Below the pieces are notes generated by a model. The model made no database searches. It was not told where the DNA came from and saw only the letters and a program-made list of their open reading frames with translations. A stretch of 5,030 nt of DNA from RGIG3102 sp964507095 (GTDB lineage: Bacteria > Bacillota > Clostridia > Oscillospirales > Ruminococcaceae), in assembly GCA_964507095.1 (NCBI GenBank), contig CAZDOS010000077.1, positions 1 to 5,030 of the forward strand. The letters are read 5' to 3'. Below are positions 1 to 4,772 of the stretch, piece by piece. Numbering within the stretch: position 1 is the stretch's first letter; the number at the start of each line of letters is the position of its first letter. Both the position numbers and the translations under genes were made by a program.

Positions 1-262
1 AGTAGCTCTGGTCATGCTCGTGAGGAAGGCCGAGATACTCGTCCATGTTGAATGTGACGACATTGGCGAAGCTCAGCTCGCCTGCCTGGTTCATCCTTGC
101 AAGCTCCTTGTATACACCTATCGGTGAAGAACCGGTAGGAAGTCCGAGAATGAACGGACGTCCTGCTTCAGGACCGGCATTGTGCGCCTTGATCTTGGCA
201 GCGATGTAGTCTGCTGCCCACTTTGTCATTTTATCGTAGTTATCCTGTATAACAACTCTCAT
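1..262 (-). CDS. nagB: Glucosamine-6-phosphate deaminase, N-terminal 87 codons (3' end outside window)
   Basis: Cytoplasmic enzyme interconverting glucosamine-6-phosphate plus water with fructose-6-phosphate plus ammonium; usually the last step of amino-sugar breakdown. The visible residues 1-87 align from memory with E. coli NagB along their whole length: KWAADYI near 14-20, the sugar-phosphate loop LGLPTGSSP at 39-47, and VVTFNMDEYLGLP at 68-80, which contains the Asp (D74 here) equivalent to the catalytic Asp72. HEHDQSY at 81-87 matches the conserved segment just before the window edge. The ATG at 262-260 is well placed, 8 nt after AGGAG (271-275). It has its own promoter and a long leader containing a glmS ribozyme, which is unexpected for a deaminase. 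That leader suggests this copy may work in the biosynthetic, aminating direction; direction cannot be read from the N-terminal part. The family call is very secure; the physiological role is inference. Confidence 0.95.
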   Translation of the reverse strand, partial: MRVVIQDNYDKMTKWAADYIAAKIKAHNAGPEAGRPFILGLPTGSSPIGVYKELARMNQAGELSFANVVTFNMDEYLGLPHEHDQSY

Positions 263-270
263 ATATGTAA

Positions 271-275
271 CTCCT
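271..275 (-). promoter_or_regulatory. Ribosome-binding site of nagB
   Basis: AGGAG on the minus strand, 8 nt before the nagB ATG. It lies about 82 nt downstream of the end of the ribozyme core, so cleavage would leave the ribosome-binding site and coding region intact on the 3' product. Control would then depend on decay of the cleaved mRNA rather than on masking of this site. Confidence 0.85.
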
Positions 276-302
276 ATTACTGTGTTTGAATATGCCTTTT
301 CA

Positions 303-331
303 GCCGGTACGGATATGTGCCCGTGACCGAC
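303..331 (-). other. Hairpin in nagB leader between ribozyme and ribosome-binding site
   Basis: On the minus strand GUCGGU and ACGG pair with CCGU and ACCGGC, giving a stem of about ten pairs (one G-U) with one bulged C and an 8-nt loop. No U-run follows (UGAAAAGGC comes next), so it is not an intrinsic terminator. It might affect stability of the 3' product after ribozyme cleavage. The pairing is seen; any role is inference. Confidence 0.45.
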
Positions 332-356
332 CGTCTTTGGCTTCTTACAGTGTTAA

Positions 357-485
357 GAGAACCTCTGTTGCGGTTTTGATTCCGTTTTTTGCTTTCTCTC
401 TGACGGCGCACCGTACGCCGTGGCAGCATCCGCCGAGTCTTTCGACAACTGCCATCCCTCGTCACCCTGTTACGGGCCAGGCGCT
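357..485 (-). ncRNA. glmS ribozyme (GlcN6P-activated self-cleaving riboswitch) in the nagB leader
   Basis: The minus strand matches the glmS ribozyme in order. The cleavage-site segment AGCGCCUGG starts at 485, with scission expected between A485 and G484. Next are a short P2 (CCC 474-476 with GGG 465-467), the conserved UGACGAGGG (456-464), and P3 UGGCAG/CUGCCA (449-454 with 421-426) enclosing GGCGG (430-434). P3a is CGGCG/CGCCG (416-420 with 404-408). P4 is GAGAA/UUCUC (394-398 with 357-361), preceded by UCAGA and containing an inner CAACAGAG like the usual CAUAGAG. The CGCC after the cleavage site can pair with GGCG in the P3 loop, as in the family's pseudoknot. In this class GlcN6P acts as coenzyme, and in B. 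subtilis the 3' product is degraded by RNase J1. P2 is very short here. The usual downstream gene is glmS; here it is nagB. Confidence 0.93.
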
Positions 486-499
486 ATAACCGCTCCCAT
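470..499 (-). CDS. Possible 9-codon leader ORF overlapping the ribozyme cleavage site
   Basis: On the minus strand AAGGAG is followed after 3 nt by ATG (499-497) and nine codons, MGAVIAPGP, ending in TAA at 472-470. The frame runs across the ribozyme cleavage site (485/484) and the start of its core. If translated, a ribosome here would compete with ribozyme folding. The spacing between the purine-rich box and the ATG is shorter than usual and an ORF of this size can occur by chance, so it may simply be a purine-rich leader. Confidence 0.2.
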   Translation of the reverse strand: MGAVIAPGP

Positions 500-627
500 T
501 TTCTCCTTCCCCGGGAACTGTCATTTACTGAATGAAGTACGGCTGAAAATACATTTCCACACCGTTCCTCACTTTGAATCGGACCGTTACATCGTGAAAC
601 AATGCGACAAATCTCAAATTCGTTGCA

Positions 628-656
628 ATTTTACCACAGATGCGTCTTTTTGTCCA
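628..656 (-). promoter_or_regulatory. Sigma-A-type promoter of the ribozyme-nagB transcript
   Basis: Minus strand: -35 TGGACA (656-651), 17-nt spacer, -10 TAAAAT (633-628), preceded by TG plus one base, i.e. an extended -10. Transcription would start near 621, giving about 136 nt before the ribozyme cleavage site and about 360 nt before the nagB start. No better promoter was seen nearer the ribozyme. Confidence 0.75.
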
Positions 657-792
657 TTTGGACGATTATTCTAATTGTAAACAAATATTTAATTATTCGA
701 CGATTTCCATTTTTCCTGAAAATCAATAATGTACAAATAAAGCCTGATTGCAACAATATTCTATATCTATGTATCAAGCTTACAAATGAATA
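657..792. other. AT-rich intergenic stretch without recognised gene
   Basis: This stretch separates the transporter terminator from the nagB promoter. It is markedly AT-rich. The frames open here are short, lack ribosome-binding sites and resemble no family. The part next to the nagB -35 could act as an UP-like element. I see no RNA gene or repeat in it. Confidence 0.5.
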
Positions 793-816
793 GCGGAGGT
801 CTTTTCCGACCTCCGC
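793..816 (-). terminator. Terminator hairpin downstream of the MFS transporter
   Basis: A perfect 9-bp stem GCGGAGGTC/GACCTCCGC (793-801 with 808-816) with a 6-nt loop, 13 nt beyond the transporter stop. The run that follows on the minus strand (TATTCATTT) is only moderately T-rich, so termination may be incomplete. It insulates the nagB unit from the transporter unit. Confidence 0.7.
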
Positions 817-829
817 ATATATATTGTCT

Positions 830-2002
830 TCAGCTGACGCTGTCTTTCTTTTCCCTTCTGTAATGCAGGAAAAGGATCAGCCATCCGAGGACTGTCAGTA
901 GCACTCCGAAACCGCTGAACGTCCTGTCATATCCGAATGCCTTGACAAAGAATGAGCCCATCATCGGAGCCACCGCGTTTCCTATGTTCTGGCCGATCTG
1001 GATGGTCGATGTGGCGACACCGGTCCTGCTCTTGTCGAGCTTCTTTATGACATCGGCCTGCAGGGAAGGAACGCCCGCTCCCTGCCCTACGGCAATTATG
1101 ACGCTGGCCGCCATGACGGCCGTAAGCGTATAGCTGAAGCCCAGGACCGCCATTCCTATCGAAGTCAGCAGCACCGCGGGCACGACAAGGAAATATACTC
1201 CCTTCTTGTCCAGAAGCCTTCCGGTGATCGGTTTCCGTGCGACCATGATTATGGAATGTATGGTGAAGTATATGGCGATATTGGCAATGTGCCTCTCGTC
1301 TCCGATTATAGCAAGATATGTCGAGATCAATCCGCTTCCGGCGGAGAACAGCGCCGCCAGCAGCATGAATCCTGTGAATTCCACGGCCATCAGGCTGTCC
1401 AGTGTGATCTTTCTCTTCACCGCGCCGTCCGTATCCGGCTTCTTTCCCGGAAGGAACGTTATGACGGCTGCGCACAGGAATATTGATACGGCTGCGCATA
1501 TGAACACAAGAGAGTAGCCGCCTTTTTCGACAAGCCTGAGCCCGAGTGCAGGTCCGACTGCCTGGGCAAGGACGCTTGAAAGAGCAGCATACCCCAGTCC
1601 TTCGCCCATCCTGTGGGATGGGATGAACTCTGTCGAGAAGGCTACGGCCGTGACATTGTTTATTGAAAAGAATATGCCTATGAGCAGTCTGAGCGCAATG
1701 AGCATCGGAATGCTTGTTACGAAGGAGTGCCGGATCAGAACGATCCCGTAGCATACGGATGACACCTGCAGTATCGTCTTCTTGCTGAACCTGTCGGACA
1801 GCACTCCAGCGAAGGGGCATACGAACAGTGACATGAGTGACATCAGGCCTGCGATCGTGGAGGCCAGTGTCAGATCCGGATTAAGTGTAAGCGAAAACTT
1901 TGCCACCAGCGGATAGGTCATCATCGCGGCAGCCATTGAGAAAAAGGTGAAGAGGAGCACCAGAAGGAATCTGGGTGTCCATATGGCATCGGTCTTGTTC
2001 AT
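830..2002 (-). CDS. Major facilitator superfamily transporter, 12-TM drug:H+ antiporter-like
   Basis: A 390-residue integral membrane protein, the usual length of a 12-TM MFS carrier, with hydrophobic segments throughout and a charged central loop (about 187-202) between two six-helix halves. MFS motif A is visible as GVLSDRFSKK at 66-75, with a degenerate second-half copy GRLLDKKG at 261-268. AVGPALG at 148-154 resembles the antiporter motif C of helix 5, which points to proton-driven efflux of a small molecule. The ATG at 2002-2000 gives a short soluble N-terminus before helix 1; the ribosome-binding site is weak (AGAAG). It lies 76 bp after the thiazoline-carboxylate-hydrolase-like gene on the same strand but has its own promoter, overlapped by an inverted repeat. 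The substrate cannot be read from sequence; drug or metabolite export is the family-based guess. The superfamily call is secure. Confidence 0.92.
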   Translation of the reverse strand: MNKTDAIWTPRFLLVLLFTFFSMAAAMMTYPLVAKFSLTLNPDLTLASTIAGLMSLMSLFVCPFAGVLSDRFSKKTILQVSSVCYGIVLIRHSFVTSIPMLIALRLLIGIFFSINNVTAVAFSTEFIPSHRMGEGLGYAALSSVLAQAVGPALGLRLVEKGGYSLVFICAAVSIFLCAAVITFLPGKKPDTDGAVKRKITLDSLMAVEFTGFMLLAALFSAGSGLISTYLAIIGDERHIANIAIYFTIHSIIMVARKPITGRLLDKKGVYFLVVPAVLLTSIGMAVLGFSYTLTAVMAASVIIAVGQGAGVPSLQADVIKKLDKSRTGVATSTIQIGQNIGNAVAPMMGSFFVKAFGYDRTFSGFGVLLTVLGWLILFLHYRREKKDSVS

Positions 2003-2022
2003 TGAATTCTTCTTTCTGAAAC

Positions 2023-2047
2023 TGATTATCTAATAATAATCATTCTG
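2023..2047. promoter_or_regulatory. Candidate operator: inverted repeat and Fur-box-like sequence over the MFS promoter
   Basis: TGATTAT (2023-2029) and ATAATCA (2036-2042) form a perfect 7-bp inverted repeat with a 6-nt spacer. By my alignment, 2029-2047 on the plus strand matches the 19-bp Fur consensus at 14 positions. The element covers the -10 box and start region of the transporter promoter, where a bound repressor would block transcription. AT-rich DNA gives such matches by chance, so the regulator is unassigned. Confidence 0.4.
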
Positions 2048-2061
2048 TCACTGTTTTTCAA
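2033..2061 (-). promoter_or_regulatory. Promoter of the MFS transporter gene
   Basis: Minus strand: -35 TTGAAA (2061-2056), 17-nt spacer, -10 TATTAT (2038-2033). The start site would be near 2026, leaving a leader of about 24 nt before the ATG. The promoter lies wholly within the 76-bp gap after the upstream gene, so the transporter can be expressed independently even if read-through also occurs. Confidence 0.65.
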
Positions 2062-2078
2062 CTGTGTTTTTGATCTGT

Positions 2079-2768
2079 TCAGATGCTGTTGAAGTCCGTG
2101 TTCCTGTAGGAAAACAGCCTGTCTGCCATCTCCGTACCGTAATCCTCCGCCAGATCTCTCAGCACGTCTGAGGCGATCCTCTCTCCCCGGCTTGAAAAGA
2201 TGGCTTCACAGACTTCCCTGTAGGCAAAGTACGAATGAGCGCAATGATACTCGAAATCCTTGAGCCCGCTCGGATTCTTGGAAAGATCCATGTCGGGCGT
2301 GAGCCCTGAAGCCGCTACGGTCTGTATGCAGTGGCTGTGATCGTGCAGCGTCTGGAGGGTCCTGTAGTCTATCTCCGGATTGAAACCCCTGCAGATCGAG
2401 GCATCCAGATCGCGGCAGTACAGAAGACCTTCTTCAACGAGGCCCATCTTTTTGAACTGGGCATGCCAAGGGCAGGTGAATATGTGCACTTCATAATCGG
2501 GAGCCAGAGACATGACCTTGGCATCATTTGCCACTCCCGCATCCTTTGCAGACCGGGTGTTGACCCATTCTCCGTATCTGACATATGTCCGGTAGGTAAG
2601 TGGCTGACCGTCCCTGATCGCTCTCTGTGCCATCCTGCGCCCACGCTGCTGAGCATAGTGTCTGGTCCGGTGGAGAAAGGCTTCCTTTCCCCTCTCTCCG
2701 AATCTTTCTTCCAGATAGACGCAGTATTTTGCTGCGATGTACGCATGTATCATCTCATTGAATCCCAT
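2079..2768 (-). CDS. L-2-amino-thiazoline-4-carboxylic acid hydrolase family protein
   Basis: A 229-residue protein, apparently cytoplasmic: no signal peptide or membrane segment is seen. The central block HIFTCPWHAQFKKMGL (95-110), followed by GLLYCRD (114-120), ICRGFNP (125-131) and LHDHSHC (141-147), has the Cys/His-rich layout of the ATC hydrolase family (Pfam ATC_hydrolase). The founding Pseudomonas enzyme opens the thiazoline ring of L-ATC on the way to cysteine. Most clostridial members are uncharacterised, so the substrate is not established here. The N-terminal third is charged and helical, as in relatives. The ATG at 2768 is supported by a strong GGGAGGT site ending 4 nt before it. 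The gene is transcribed away from the SDR gene, with the MFS exporter next on its own strand. The family assignment is from recognised motifs; the activity is inference. Confidence 0.72.
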   Translation of the reverse strand: MGFNEMIHAYIAAKYCVYLEERFGERGKEAFLHRTRHYAQQRGRRMAQRAIRDGQPLTYRTYVRYGEWVNTRSAKDAGVANDAKVMSLAPDYEVHIFTCPWHAQFKKMGLVEEGLLYCRDLDASICRGFNPEIDYRTLQTLHDHSHCIQTVAASGLTPDMDLSKNPSGLKDFEYHCAHSYFAYREVCEAIFSSRGERIASDVLRDLAEDYGTEMADRLFSYRNTDFNSI

Positions 2769-2773
2769 GTTTA

Positions 2774-2798
2774 CCTCCCTTTTCCTTTGCGGGAAAAG
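2774..2798 (-). promoter_or_regulatory. Ribosome-binding site with adjoining hairpin upstream of the ATC-hydrolase-like gene
   Basis: Minus strand: a perfect 7-bp inverted repeat CTTTTCC/GGAAAAG (2792-2798 with 2779-2785, loop CGCAAA) ends directly at the GGGAGG Shine-Dalgarno (2779-2774). An alternative pairing of CCC in the loop with GGG of the site is possible, so the structure could tune translation. Pairing and position are seen; regulation is inference. Confidence 0.4.
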
Positions 2799-2827
2799 CC
2801 GATCCCCGCCATGTCGTCTTTGTTAAT

Positions 2828-2857
2828 AGGATACATCCTCGGCACGATGAAAATCAA
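2828..2857 (-). promoter_or_regulatory. Likely promoter of the ATC-hydrolase-like gene
   Basis: Minus strand: -35 TTGATT (2857-2852), 18-nt spacer, -10 TATCCT (2833-2828). The -10 lies in a small palindrome AGGAT-GT-ATCCT (2828-2839), a possible regulator site. The match is moderate. It sits back-to-back with the SDR promoter, the two -35 boxes being about 21 bp apart. Confidence 0.45.
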
Positions 2858-2878
2858 GGTTGGACACTTCTCTTCCGT

Positions 2879-2907
2879 TTGACTGGATGAACGGCAAAGT
2901 ATACAAT
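2879..2907 (+). promoter_or_regulatory. Promoter of the SDR gene
   Basis: -35 TTGACT (2879-2884), exactly 17 nt, -10 TACAAT (2902-2907). The start would be near 2914, inside the 10-bp palindrome ACATATATGT (2910-2919), which could bind a regulator. A second TTGACA at 2907-2912 lacks a good -10 at the right distance. Confidence 0.7.
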
Positions 2908-2948
2908 TGACATATATGTAAATATGAAAATACATCATTTCAGTCGAT

Positions 2949-2967
2949 GGAGGATATGAATAAGTGA
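2949..2967 (+). promoter_or_regulatory. Ribosome-binding site and overlapping three-codon ATG frame at the SDR start
   Basis: GGAGG (2949-2953) lies 10 nt before the GTG start at 2964 and 2 nt before an ATG at 2956 that reads ATG AAT AAG TGA. The short frame's stop overlaps the GTG by two bases. An in-frame TAA at 2961 rules out an upstream start for the SDR. Initiation at ATG with re-initiation at GTG, or direct GTG initiation, are both possible. Confidence 0.55.
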
Positions 2968-3773
2968 AGACAGTCGTCATTACAGGCTCAGCCCGAGGAT
3001 TCGGATTGTGCCAGGCAAAGAAATTTAAGGAGCTTGGATTCAATGTCGTGATATCGGACATAAACGAAACAAATCTTAAGAAGGCTCTGGAAGAACTGCT
3101 TTTGATAAGGCCGGATGACACGAAAGCAATAAGCGTTGTCTGCGATGTGACCAGATACCGGGATCTCGAAGGACTCTGGAACAGCGCCAAGGATGCATTC
3201 GGCGATGTGGACATCTGGATAAACAATGCAGGCGTCAACTCGCCTGACAAGCCGGTGGCAGAGCTGACGGAGAGGGAGATCTCCTTTATTCTGGATGTTG
3301 ACCTGAAGGGCACCATCCTCGGCTCGAAGATCGCCTTTGCCGGAATGAAGGAGCAGGGATTCGGACAGATATATAACGTTGAGGGCTACGGATCCAATGA
3401 TGCCATGATGACCGGACTTACAATGTACGGGACCGCAAAAAGAGCAGTGACCTATTTCACCAGGAGCCTTGCCAAGGAAAGCCACGACGTAACGGGTGAC
3501 GCCGTCAAGGTCTGCAGACTGACTCCGGGCATCATGATAACCGACTTCATCACCCACGCCAACGGCGATGCGACGACTATAGAACTGCCTGAAAAGACAA
3601 AGAAAGTATACAACATACTCGGCGATTATCCCGAGACGATCGTTGATTTCGCGGTGCCGCGCATGATCTCAAACACAAAGAACGATGCTGCCGTCGTATG
3701 GCTGACCGGATTCAGGGCATTTTCCAGGTTCATTACCTCGCCTTTCAAGAAACGCGACTTCTTCTCTGAGTAA
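2964..3773 (+). CDS. Short-chain dehydrogenase/reductase, chlorophyll-b-reductase-like subgroup
   Basis: A 269-residue cytoplasmic NAD(P)H-dependent oxidoreductase with a Rossmann fold. The nucleotide-binding TGSARGFG is at 7-14, an Asp at 32 after strand 2 favours NAD(H), the CDV motif is at 60-62 and NNAG at 87-90. The catalytic YxxxK is YGTAK at 155-159, and TPG lies at 187-189. The usual catalytic Ser region is NVEGYGS (138-144): no Ser at the classical place, but one two residues later, a layout I recall from NOL/NYC1-type SDRs and bacterial relatives. The helix-4 Asn of the tetrad also appears replaced by Asp (VDLKG, D113). The tail SPFKKRDFF (259-267) resembles that subgroup too. The start is GTG. 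It is divergent from the ATC-hydrolase-like gene and convergent with the cyclase gene. The substrate is unknown, and chlorophyll metabolism is not implied. Confidence 0.88.
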   Translation: MKTVVITGSARGFGLCQAKKFKELGFNVVISDINETNLKKALEELLLIRPDDTKAISVVCDVTRYRDLEGLWNSAKDAFGDVDIWINNAGVNSPDKPVAELTEREISFILDVDLKGTILGSKIAFAGMKEQGFGQIYNVEGYGSNDAMMTGLTMYGTAKRAVTYFTRSLAKESHDVTGDAVKVCRLTPGIMITDFITHANGDATTIELPEKTKKVYNILGDYPETIVDFAVPRMISNTKNDAAVVWLTGFRAFSRFITSPFKKRDFFSE

Positions 3774-3792
3774 TACATATGAGGAATGCAAA

Positions 3793-3828
3793 GAGCCTCC
3801 GACGATCCCTTGGGACTGTCAGAGGCTC
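3793..3828. terminator. Bidirectional hairpin between convergent SDR and cyclase genes
   Basis: GAGCCTC (3793-3799) pairs with GAGGCTC (3822-3828). The stem continues after mismatches with GACG/TGTC and TCC/GGA, giving a long imperfect stem-loop. It starts 20 nt after the SDR stop and lies 39 nt past the cyclase stop on the other strand. A short TTT follows on the minus strand; the plus side has no U-tract, so termination strength is uncertain. Confidence 0.6.
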
Positions 3829-3867
3829 AACTCATAAGCAACAAGCTAAATCTTCAGTTTGGAATGA

Positions 3868-4623
3868 TTATTTCTCGCATATCGCCCATGCGCGTACAGG
3901 AAGTCCTGTGGCGCCCTTGAAATTAGGCCATGCAACGACCATTATCGCACCTGCCGGAGGTACCTGATCAAGGTTGCAGAGAACTTCGACCTGCAGCTTT
4001 CCTGATTCCAGGACATATCTCTCACAGGCGAGATCTCCGAGGCGTGCAGCCTCCTTTGAAGCGTCTGTATCGAGTGTCTCGTGGCCGTTTGCCGCGGCAT
4101 TCCTTGTCTCGTAGATGTACTTGAGTGCGTCAAGCGACCAGCCGGGGAAATTCTCGCTGCCGTCTTCCGCGATTCCGGAAAGGGCGTTCATATCCGGCCA
4201 TTTCTTTGACCAGTCGGTCCTCAGGGCAACAAAAGCACCATCCGGGATCTTTCCGTACTTTTTCTCATAATCCATTATGTCTTCTGCCGTAGCAACATAG
4301 CAAGGATCTTCCTTGACCTTCTCGGTAAGGTCTACCACGCAAAGCGGATACACGCCGTCAGTCACTCCGAATTTCTCAGACAATGCACCGTCATGAGCAA
4401 AATGGCCTGGAAAGTCGATATGAGTGCCGAACTGTCCAGGGAATTTGAATGTCTGGATCAGGCATTCGAGCATCTCATTACCCCAGTCAAAAACCGTCTT
4501 GCCGATCTCCACTGAACCTTCCGGGATGCCTGCCCAGTACGGGCTGTCATTATCCAGCGGATGAGACAGCTCTACCCAGCGAAGCTTTTTTGCCCGTTTA
4601 AGTACTTCCCAAAGCTTATACAT
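3868..4623 (-). CDS. Cyclase / kynurenine-formamidase-like metal-dependent hydrolase
   Basis: A 251-residue protein of the cyclase family (Pfam Cyclase, PF04199), which includes KynB arylformamidase and isatin hydrolase: metal enzymes that hydrolyse cyclic or linear amides. The signature is QFGTHIDFPGHF at 64-75, against the usual HxGTHxDxPxH; H68, D70 and H74 are kept but the first His ligand is Gln64. GHETLDTD (180-187), NLDQVP (217-222) and GLPVRAWAI (240-248) are further conserved blocks. No signal peptide is seen. The ATG at 4623 is preferred because AGGAGG (4633-4638) lies 9 nt before it; an in-frame TTG at 4653 would put that site inside the gene. It is a single-gene unit with its own promoter, between two hairpins. 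The substrate is unknown; the odd ligand argues against simply naming it KynB. Confidence 0.88.
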   Translation of the reverse strand: MYKLWEVLKRAKKLRWVELSHPLDNDSPYWAGIPEGSVEIGKTVFDWGNEMLECLIQTFKFPGQFGTHIDFPGHFAHDGALSEKFGVTDGVYPLCVVDLTEKVKEDPCYVATAEDIMDYEKKYGKIPDGAFVALRTDWSKKWPDMNALSGIAEDGSENFPGWSLDALKYIYETRNAAANGHETLDTDASKEAARLGDLACERYVLESGKLQVEVLCNLDQVPPAGAIMVVAWPNFKGATGLPVRAWAICEK

Positions 4624-4632
4624 ATTCTTTTT

Positions 4633-4638
4633 CCTCCT
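4633..4638 (-). promoter_or_regulatory. Ribosome-binding site deciding the cyclase start
   Basis: Perfect AGGAGG on the minus strand, 9 nt before ATG 4623-4621. Its location inside the longer TTG-initiated reading frame makes the shorter ATG start the better choice. Confidence 0.85.
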
Positions 4639-4669
4639 GTTTGAAGCATTCAAAGCTTTTTCTGCTTTT

Positions 4670-4699
4670 ATGATACCGATTGCAAGACCTCATTGTCAA
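4670..4699 (-). promoter_or_regulatory. Promoter of the cyclase-family gene
   Basis: Minus strand: consensus -35 TTGACA (4699-4694), 18-nt spacer, -10 TATCAT (4675-4670). The start would be near 4663, giving a leader of about 40 nt. It lies just after the terminator of the preceding gene, so the cyclase gene is its own transcription unit. Confidence 0.72.
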
Positions 4700-4723
4700 C
4701 ATCTGCTTTGCCAGATAAAACTG

Positions 4724-4748
4724 AAGGGACTCCCTGAAGGAGTCCCTT
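4724..4748 (-). terminator. Intrinsic terminator of the gene at the right edge
   Basis: A perfect 10-bp stem AAGGGACTCC/GGAGTCCCTT (4724-4733 with 4739-4748) with a 5-nt loop, 24 nt past the stop at 4773. On the minus strand it is followed by CAGTTTTATC, a modest U-tract. It separates this gene from the cyclase promoter. Confidence 0.82.
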
Positions 4749-4772
4749 GAGTATCAGTTATTTCTGCCGGTG

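Noticed and set aside
277..465. A 62-codon minus-strand frame through the ribozyme
   Set aside because: It is extremely Arg-rich and low in quality, has no family resemblance, and is fully explained by structured RNA.
286..793. Three plus-strand reading frames across the nagB leader region (286-489, 420-674, 602-793)
   Set aside because: They lie antisense to the ribozyme, promoter and AT-rich spacer, lack ribosome-binding sites and resemble no protein family.
927..1820. A 297-codon minus-strand frame inside the transporter
   Set aside because: It is an out-of-frame shadow rich in Arg, His and Gly, with no hydrophobic pattern; the 390-residue frame gives a coherent MFS protein.
2069..2092. 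Small inverted repeat ATCTGAACAGAT near the stop of the ATC-hydrolase-like gene as a terminator
   Set aside because: The stem is only four to five pairs with a tiny loop and is followed by A-rich rather than U-rich RNA.
2331..2882. A 183-codon plus-strand frame opposite the ATC-hydrolase-like gene
   Set aside because: The opposite strand encodes recognisable family motifs with a strong ribosome-binding site; this frame has neither and would run through the divergent promoters.
2771..3557. Minus-strand frames (2771-3316 and 2988-3557) opposite the SDR
   Set aside because: They are shadows of a protein with full SDR motifs on the plus strand.
4624..4653. Longer cyclase start at TTG 4653
   Set aside because: The AGGAGG site lies inside this extension and is correctly spaced for the ATG at 4623; the extra ten residues are not typical of the family.
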